Assembly (NCBI GenBank): GCA_946545015.1 | Contig: CAMNMV010000006.1 | Coordinates: 1-46,080, forward strand | Source of the DNA: an uncultured Clostridium sp. | GTDB lineage: Bacteria; Bacillota; Clostridia; TANB77; CAG-508 | Length of the DNA stretch: 46,080 nucleotides | Direction of reading: 5' to 3' | In this document: positions 40,995-46,080 of the stretch, piece after piece | Layout of the letters: the number at the start of each line of letters is the position of its first letter | Position numbering within the stretch: position 1 is the stretch's first letter | Notes under the pieces: generated by a model | What the model was told of the DNA's origin: nothing | Seen by the model: only the letters and a program-made list of their open reading frames with translations | Database searches by the model: none | Position numbers and translations under genes: made by a program

Positions 40995-41347
40995 AAAACA
41001 TCCTCAAGTTTTAGTTTTCCCGAATGTTCTATTTCTTGTTTATCTTTCCAGTCATAGTTATTTTTTAGATTGAATATTATTCCTGTTGTGCTACTATCAT
41101 TTATTAATCTTTTTTCTAAATAGTTTTCAACTCTCAGCTTTGCCTTTTTTATTGTGGGAAAAAACTCATCTTTATCACTATAGTTTAAAAGTGTTCTTCT
41201 ATCTATATCTAATGCCATTGCTAATCCTGTTACTGTATATGGTTCATGTTTATTGTCGCATTCGTTAAAATATTTATCTATTCTTTCTTGCATTTCTTCT
41301 TTAGTTTTATATTTTGGTGGTCTACCACCTGGATGTTTTTCTTTCAT
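40991..41347 (-). CDS. terS: Terminase small subunit
   Basis: GGRPPKYKTKEEMQERIDKYFNEC ... YTVTGLAMALDIDRRTLLNYSDKDEFFPTIKKAK ... GIIFNLKNNYDWKDKQE. Confidence 0.85.
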   Translation of the reverse strand: MKEKHPGGRPPKYKTKEEMQERIDKYFNECDNKHEPYTVTGLAMALDIDRRTLLNYSDKDEFFPTIKKAKLRVENYLEKRLINDSSTTGIIFNLKNNYDWKDKQEIEHSGKLKLEDVL

Positions 41348-41359
41348 TGTATCATCTCC

Positions 41360-41521
41360 CTACTTTATAGTGTTTTGTTCCACTTTAAAACCTATTCTTT
41401 TATTTGATTGTTTTTCTAAAATATATTTATCATCATTTGTTTCTATTTCAATATAAACTGATTTATAATTTATCTTGCTTACTATTTTACTTATCTGATT
41501 TAGTGCTGTTGTCTCTTTCAT
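41360..41521 (-). CDS. Small phage protein, 53 aa
   Basis: MKETTALNQISKIVSKINYKSVYIEIETNDDKYILEKQSNKRIGFKVEQNTIK. Confidence 0.55.
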   Translation of the reverse strand: MKETTALNQISKIVSKINYKSVYIEIETNDDKYILEKQSNKRIGFKVEQNTIK

Positions 41522-41627
41522 TAATAACCTCTTTATTTTTTCTTCTATCTGCTAATCTCTTAAAATAATCTTGTTTCTTCTTATCTTGTATGATTCTATC
41601 AGCTACCCAACTACCTTTTCTCTTCAT
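41487..41627 (-). CDS. Small phage protein, 46 aa
   Basis: MKRKGSWVADRIIQDKKKQDYFKRLADRRKNKEVINERDNSTKSDK; overlaps neighbours in different frames. Confidence 0.5.
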   Translation of the reverse strand: MKRKGSWVADRIIQDKKKQDYFKRLADRRKNKEVINERDNSTKSDK

Positions 41628-41757
41628 AATAATCACACTTTGTTATTATAATATCGCCTTGCTTATATATTTTTATTTCACAATCATATTTCAATTTATT
41701 TTTACAGTTACCGCAATGTTCTTTTACATATTTTTCATATCTTTCTTTAGTACTCAT
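41611..41757 (-). CDS. Small Cys-rich phage protein, 48 aa
   Basis: MSTKERYEKYVKEHCGNCKNKLKYDCEIKIYKQGDIIITKCDYYEEKR. Confidence 0.6.
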   Translation of the reverse strand: MSTKERYEKYVKEHCGNCKNKLKYDCEIKIYKQGDIIITKCDYYEEKR

Positions 41758-41782
41758 AGGCTTGTACCTCACTTATTTATTT

Positions 41783-42161
41783 TTATATACTCTATGTAAT
41801 GATATAAAGGATTTCATATATGTCTTACAGGAGCTACCTAGCATATATAACTATATCTCTTTCGTCTCGTCGCACTTGGTACGATATAGACTGCCAAGTT
41901 ACGAACCTTTGCACAAAACTTCTTTTTTATATATCACTACATACAATTTATAAATGCTAGAGCTTAACTAGAATCGCTCTTTAAAAACAAAAGATAAATA
42001 TTATTTCTTATAGGTGCTATATGAATAAATCATAATATTTATATAAGATGCCTAGTACATTTTATATAAACACTATGTAATGATATAGCAGAAAACAAGT
42101 CAATGGTATACATACTTTCTGCCTTTATATACTCTTACATGACTTTATATATCACTACATA
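41783..42161 (-). ncRNA. Candidate structured RNA / leader with two domains closed by the same helix
   Basis: CTATGTAATGATATA at about 41791-41805 and 42073-42087, inverse TATATCACTACATA at 41930-41943 and 42148-42161; pairs include one G.U compatible only with minus RNA; inner hairpin 41870-41904. Confidence 0.45.
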
Positions 42162-42173
42162 CTATCTACATAA

Positions 42174-42205
42174 TAAAAAAAGAACCTATTATTTTTAATA
42201 AGTTC
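42174..42205 (-). terminator. Terminator ending the early/regulator transcript
   Basis: Minus RNA GAACUUAUUA-aaaa-UAAUAGGUUC-UUUUUUU with one U.G. Confidence 0.7.
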
Positions 42206-42231
42206 ATTGTCGTTTTTTGTAAAATATTGTA

Positions 42232-42260
42232 TTGATTAATTTCCTTATCCATTGTATAAT
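42232..42260 (+). promoter_or_regulatory. Sigma-A type promoter on the plus strand
   Basis: TTGATT - 17 bp - TATAAT. Confidence 0.75.
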
Positions 42261-42314
42261 GATTTTGCCATTTTTAATTCCTTTCTTTAATTGTTAGAAA
42301 GGAGGTATTTACAA

Positions 42315-42392
42315 ATGAAAAATTTTTTCAAAATTTTCGTTAAACTTTATGTTTTAAAAACTATAAAAGATATCTTAAAGATGTTTGAATAG
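42315..42392 (+). CDS. 25-aa amphipathic micropeptide, candidate toxin-like
   Basis: AGAAAGGAGG upstream of ATG; MKNFFKIFVKLYVLKTIKDILKMFE. Confidence 0.5.
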   Translation: MKNFFKIFVKLYVLKTIKDILKMFE

Positions 42393-42404
42393 TACATAAA
42401 GAAA

Positions 42405-42438
42405 AATACTAGAGTGTGTCAGACTCTAGTATTTTTTT
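42405..42438 (+). terminator. Terminator of the micropeptide unit
   Basis: AATACTAGAGT-gtgtcag-ACTCTAGTATT-TTTTTT. Confidence 0.9.
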
Positions 42439-42447
42439 TGCCATTTT

Positions 42448-42497
42448 TTACAAATGAAAAAATTTTAAAATTTTCGTTTGAAATGAGCATTTTGCTC
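42448..42497. repeat. Degenerate copy of the micropeptide start region plus hairpin
   Basis: TTTACAAATGAAAAAATTTTAAAATTTTCGTT versus TTTACAAATGAAAAATTTTTTCAAAATTTTCGTT at 42309-42341; then GAGCattttGCTC with T run. Confidence 0.65.
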
Positions 42498-42531
42498 CTT
42501 TATTTTTTTTATTGTTTTTTTATTTTATACT

Positions 42532-42557
42532 TTAAATAAAGGCCCCTCTTTATTTAA
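42532..42557. terminator. Hairpin, possible terminator
   Basis: TTAAATAAAG-gcccct-CTTTATTTAA. Confidence 0.45.
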
Positions 42558-42797
42558 TATTATCACTTAATGTACAAATAGAGATCTCATTTCTTTTAAC
42601 ATTATACTATTATTTTACAAAAATGTAAATACTTTTGTTTAACTTAGTAAAACTTTTTTGCCAATTGTTGCATATGCAATAGCAAAAAGAACAAATACAA
42701 AGGGGCTGTATCTGTTCTTTAGTATCTCTATCACATTTTTGCTAATTATATATATAACATATTTTATATGTGTCATTCAAGGACAAAATAGGACAAC

Positions 42798-43197
42798 TTA
42801 TATTTTTTCAAATTTATTTAATGCTATTCCATTTTTTCTACATAAATCTCTATAGCTGTAATTCATTTCACTGGCAACTGTTACTAAAGATTTGCCTTGT
42901 ATGTACACTTTTTCTAATATTAATTTATATGGCTGTTCTACTTTTTCCAATTGTGTCAGTATTTCTTTTTGTTTTTTATCTTCTTCTAATATTCTATTTA
43001 GCAATTCATTAACATTATCTAGTAATTTTGCCAACTTTTCTGCCATTGAATCTTCAACTTGCCTACTTCCGTTTCGGCATATCTGATAATACTGATGTTA
43101 TATTTGTTACGTTTGATTTCAATTCCTCTATGTACTCTAATCTATCTTTAATCCATTCTTGATTATGTTTATAATCTTTTAAGTCTGTTCTATTCAT
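42798..43197 (-). pseudogene. ArpU/RinA-like (DUF1492-type, sigma-70 region 4-like) late regulator, apparently split by a +1 frameshift
   Basis: MNRTDLKDYKHNQEWIKDRLEYIEELKSNVTNITSVLSDMPK (43197 to 43072) then, skipping one base, GSRQVEDSMAEKLAKLLDNVNELLNRILEEDKKQKEILTQLEKVEQPYKLILEKVYIQGKSLVTVASEMNYSYRDLCRKNGIALNKFEKI. Confidence 0.65.
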
Positions 43198-43601
43198 ATC
43201 TTTTGTTCCTCCTCTTTTACTATTATTACTTGTCCTTTATTTTCTTGTGCTCTTTTATAATATATTGGGGTTTCTTGCTCTTGATTTAGTTTTCGTAATT
43301 TATTTATAGCATTATTAAAGGCTGTTTCTATATTTTGAGATGTATTGTACAATTCTTTTAATATTTCTAATTCTCTGTATTCATATTTGCAATTATGTCT
43401 TTCTGCTAAACATTCAAAATATTTTTCTGTATATTCTCTTTTTTCTTTTGCAGACATATTTTGATAATTATTTAATAATTCATGATCTAAATCACTTCTT
43501 AATTTATCTTGTTCTCCTACATTTTGATATGCTATATTACAACGTTTATTTGCATCTATAAGTATTTTATTTAATTGTTCTAGTATCTCTAATGACTTCA
43601 T
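43194..43601 (-). CDS. Hypothetical phage protein, helical
   Basis: 135 aa; ATGA overlap with the downstream regulator start. Confidence 0.65.
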   Translation of the reverse strand: MKSLEILEQLNKILIDANKRCNIAYQNVGEQDKLRSDLDHELLNNYQNMSAKEKREYTEKYFECLAERHNCKYEYRELEILKELYNTSQNIETAFNNAINKLRKLNQEQETPIYYKRAQENKGQVIIVKEEEQKI

Positions 43602-43824
43602 TTGTGCCCTCCTTCTTCTTAAAAACTCCTCTTACTAATGATTTATAACATTTATCGCATAGATCACATAATTTTTTGCTTGTTCTGTCATTATGTTTAA
43701 TATATACTTGTTTTAAAGTCTTTTCTTTAAAATTAATCTCTCGGCCACATCTATCACAATAGTATCTATATTTTTTTCCATATCCTCTCGGATTTATTTC
43801 TAATACTGTTTTCATTTGTAACAC
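43567..43824 (-). CDS. Zinc-finger phage protein
   Basis: YYCDRCGREINFKEK...KLCDLCDKCYKSL; probable start MKTVLEINPRG. Confidence 0.65.
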   Translation of the reverse strand: MLQMKTVLEINPRGYGKKYRYYCDRCGREINFKEKTLKQVYIKHNDRTSKKLCDLCDKCYKSLVRGVFKKKEGTNEVIRDTRTIK

Positions 43825-44037
43825 CTATCTTTCCAATGTATCTTTATTTCTTTTTTCTCTAAAAAACTTTATTAGTGTAGGTCTTAATTCATCGTAGTTT
43901 TCTAGTATTTTATGTATATTAAATATTACATCAAACTTTTCTATTTGCTCTTCTTTGCTTTCTATTTCATCTAGCTTTTTTAATTCTTCCTCTACAGTTT
44001 TTTCAAAACTTCTTATAATTTCCTCTTTAGGATTCAT
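43825..44037 (-). CDS. Small hypothetical phage protein
   Basis: 70 aa with RBS AAAAGGAGG. Confidence 0.6.
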   Translation of the reverse strand: MNPKEEIIRSFEKTVEEELKKLDEIESKEEQIEKFDVIFNIHKILENYDELRPTLIKFFREKRNKDTLER

Positions 44038-44086
44038 TGCTAATCCTCCTTTTTACTTTTATATACATCTTAATGATGATATGTAT

Positions 44087-44434
44087 TTATTGGTCATTTA
44101 TCTTTTGGTCTAGTTGCTTTACTGCTTTAATTAACGCATTTATTTGTGTACCTAGCATATAAATATCTGCATTAGTATATTTTCTTTCTCTTAATTGGTC
44201 TAATAACAATTCTTTTAACTCTTGTATATCTATTTCTTCTTGTTCTTCTATTATTTCTACTTCATCATTCAAATAAATACTTTCACAATTCAATTTGACT
44301 ATAATATTTTCTTTACAACATAGCATAATATCAGTTCCTTTTAAATTTCTATTATAATATTTTATTTTTTCTGGAACTTCTTCTCTATTTGCTATTTTAT
44401 TTAATAAATCTATTATTTTTATTGTTTTACTCAT
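44087..44434 (-). CDS. Hypothetical phage protein
   Basis: 115 aa; MSKTIKIIDLLNKIANREEVPEKIKYYNR. Confidence 0.65.
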   Translation of the reverse strand: MSKTIKIIDLLNKIANREEVPEKIKYYNRNLKGTDIMLCCKENIIVKLNCESIYLNDEVEIIEEQEEIDIQELKELLLDQLRERKYTNADIYMLGTQINALIKAVKQLDQKINDQ

Positions 44435-44466
44435 TCCAACCTAACTCCTTTACTTTTTATTCTATC

Positions 44467-44754
44467 TTATACTGAGATTTTTTCCGTATATATAAATTTA
44501 TAATATCCACCTCTTTTACTTTCTTGCCACCATAAAAACCAAAACATTGTATCGCATATTTCATTTAATATTCTTTCATTTTCACTCCAACCACCTGTAG
44601 TTAGTTCTAATGTTTCTGTTCCGTTTTTTTCTTTACATATTTCACAAGTTCCATAATCGCAATTCCAATATTTTTCAATTATTTCTGTGCATTTATGCCA
44701 ATTATTTGTATTAAATGTCAACATTTCTTCTTTGCTAAAATTACTCATACTCAT
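44467..44754 (-). CDS. Hypothetical phage protein with CxxC
   Basis: 95 aa; NCDYGTCEICKEKNGTETLELTTGGWSENERILNEI. Confidence 0.65.
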   Translation of the reverse strand: MSMSNFSKEEMLTFNTNNWHKCTEIIEKYWNCDYGTCEICKEKNGTETLELTTGGWSENERILNEICDTMFWFLWWQESKRGGYYKFIYTEKISV

Positions 44755-45482
44755 TAGCTTTGTTCTCCTTTCTCTAACTCGTTTTTTATGTTATACCCTT
44801 CTTCAATGCAGTTATATAATTTTATATAATATGCTTCTTTATCGCTTAATTTATCTGCTCCACATTTATATTTCTTATTTTCCTTCTTTTCCTCATATGT
44901 AACTATTTCTAATACCTCAAATACTAAGTCTGATATATTGGCTCTTTCAAATTTGCCATCTACTTTTAAATGTTGCCACCATCTGAATATTGGAGGTTTT
45001 ATTGTTTTTCCGACATAACATTTTAATGTATGTTTATTGGTAATTTTATATATGTATCCTACTAAATTATAATCATTGTCTTTTGGTACTCCTAAATGCT
45101 CCGCTTCTGATATCCATAAATCTTCATTATCAATAGTATTTACTAATTCGTTATAATGTTTTTCTTTACATTCATAAGAACAATATTCTCCAAATTTATT
45201 ATGGATTTTATCTTTCTCCAATATTTCTATTTCTTTATTACAATAATCACATATAATTTTTGTTGTTTTATGATGATATTCATACCAATACAATGAGCTA
45301 TCTGTTAAATAAAAATATCTATTATTATTTTTAGATTTTGCAAAAGGATAGTTTCCATATGTATCTATACAATGTTTTTTAGCTGTTTCTCTATTCTCTG
45401 ATTCAAAAACATCCTCACTTATCAAATCTCTATTATCACATCGTTCTTCATTAACTTCATATAATCTTATAAAATAATACAC
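44754..45482 (-). CDS. GIY-YIG nuclease with N-terminal zinc-binding segment
   Basis: CDYCNKEIEILEKDKIHNKFGEYCSYECKEKHY then NLVGYIYKITNKHTLKCYVGKTIKPPIFRWWQHLK ... DKEAYYIKLYNCIEEGYNIKN. Confidence 0.8.
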   Translation of the reverse strand: MYYFIRLYEVNEERCDNRDLISEDVFESENRETAKKHCIDTYGNYPFAKSKNNNRYFYLTDSSLYWYEYHHKTTKIICDYCNKEIEILEKDKIHNKFGEYCSYECKEKHYNELVNTIDNEDLWISEAEHLGVPKDNDYNLVGYIYKITNKHTLKCYVGKTIKPPIFRWWQHLKVDGKFERANISDLVFEVLEIVTYEEKKENKKYKCGADKLSDKEAYYIKLYNCIEEGYNIKNELEKGEQS

Positions 45483-45494
45483 ATACTTTCTCCT

Positions 45495-46022
45495 TTACAT
45501 TTCTTTAATTTTATCTATAACTATTTCTTTGCTTAATCTGCCTTTTGTATCTTCTATTTTTTTAATTAATTCTTCTTTAATTTGTTTTCTTGTTATATTT
45601 TCTTTGTTTTTTAATTTTTCTTCTAAAATATATTTTTCTTCTTTTAGCTCATCTATTATTTTTCTATTCTCTTTATTGTCAAATTCTCTCAGTCTTGTTT
45701 GAGTATCTTCTTGGTCTTTAGCCCAACTTAATTGATTTTCTAATTCTTTATTTCTAGTTGTTAATTCTTGAGATACTATCAATTGAGCATTGTATAATTG
45801 CTCATTTTTGTTTGCTTCTTCTTTTAATTTTCTTACTTTCTCTTCTAGATTTTCTTTTTGTTGCTTTACCTCTCTTATTTCTTCATATCCTTTTATCATA
45901 TAATTTCTTATATCTGGTACAGCTATCATTTTCACATTTTCAAGTTCACTATTTTCTTTATTCTCTTCTTTCTCTTTTTTCTTAAATATACTTAACATAT
46001 TTTTAAATTTTATCTCCCTCAT
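45495..46022 (-). CDS. Coiled-coil phage protein
   Basis: Start MREIKFKNMLSIFKKKEKEEN at 46022 with AAAGGAG; long heptad-rich region. Confidence 0.65.
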   Translation of the reverse strand: MREIKFKNMLSIFKKKEKEENKENSELENVKMIAVPDIRNYMIKGYEEIREVKQQKENLEEKVRKLKEEANKNEQLYNAQLIVSQELTTRNKELENQLSWAKDQEDTQTRLREFDNKENRKIIDELKEEKYILEEKLKNKENITRKQIKEELIKKIEDTKGRLSKEIVIDKIKEM

Positions 46023-46036
46023 ATTTTCTCCTTTCA

Positions 46037-46080
46037 CTAAAATTCATATAACCTTGCTTTATCTAATAAATTATTTCCTT
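46037..46080 (-). CDS. Partial CDS, C-terminus only
   Basis: ...GNNLLDKARLYEF followed by TAG, continuing past the right edge. Confidence 0.45.
   Translation of the reverse strand, partial: GNNLLDKARLYEF

Noticed and set aside
41840-41910. Hammerhead-like core (CGACGAGACGAAAG on minus)
   Set aside because: The CUGANGA box and the correct three-stem layout are missing.
42658-43086. Plus-strand ORFs over the regulator gene
   Set aside because: Antisense to a gene with recognisable family features; no SD.
44059-44083. Fifth copy of the TTATATA..ATGATATA motif
   Set aside because: Only partial similarity, better explained as a local ATACAT/ATGTAT hairpin upstream of an SD.
44754-45482. GIY-YIG ORF as an intron-borne homing endonuclease
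   Set aside because: Free-standing in a gene string, no intron or split host gene visible; kept only as a GIY-YIG nuclease.
1-46080. CRISPR-Cas, retron, or classic restriction-modification system
   Set aside because: No repeat-spacer array, Cas genes, reverse transcriptase or methyltransferase motifs were seen.

Overview
AT-rich Firmicutes-like DNA (probably Clostridia or an uncultured gut relative). About 1-16.8 kb is chromosomal, nearly all on the minus strand: the end of a secreted protein gene coupled to an MMPL exporter, a divergent TetR regulator with three palindromic operator-like sites, an SF2 helicase with a C-terminal transmembrane segment, a MacB/FtsX-type ABC transporter, a P-loop kinase, carB-carA, an ART-fold-like protein with a small partner gene, and a polysaccharide deacetylase. 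About 17.0-18.1 kb is a small island with two tandem paralogues of unknown function. A tRNA-Thr(CGU) lies at 18.35-18.42 kb. From about 18.5 kb to the right edge is most of a minus-strand, short-tailed (podovirus-like) prophage: lysis genes, collagen-like tail fibre, a 1964-aa polyvalent ejection-type protein, P22-like tail accessory proteins, capsid, scaffold, portal, terminases, a late-regulator gene that appears frameshifted, and small early genes. The integrase and right end are outside the window. The best candidates for undescribed biology are two plus-strand micro-units against the prophage transcription direction: (i) 18896-19293, a consensus promoter, 27-bp leader hairpin, anti-SD, 64-aa membrane peptide and terminator; (ii) 42232-42497, a promoter, 25-aa amphipathic peptide, terminator and a degenerate downstream copy of its start region. 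A third is a structured non-coding region with two tandem domains closed by the same helix, upstream of the terminase genes (about 41783-42161). All product names come from reading the sequence; no database search was run.
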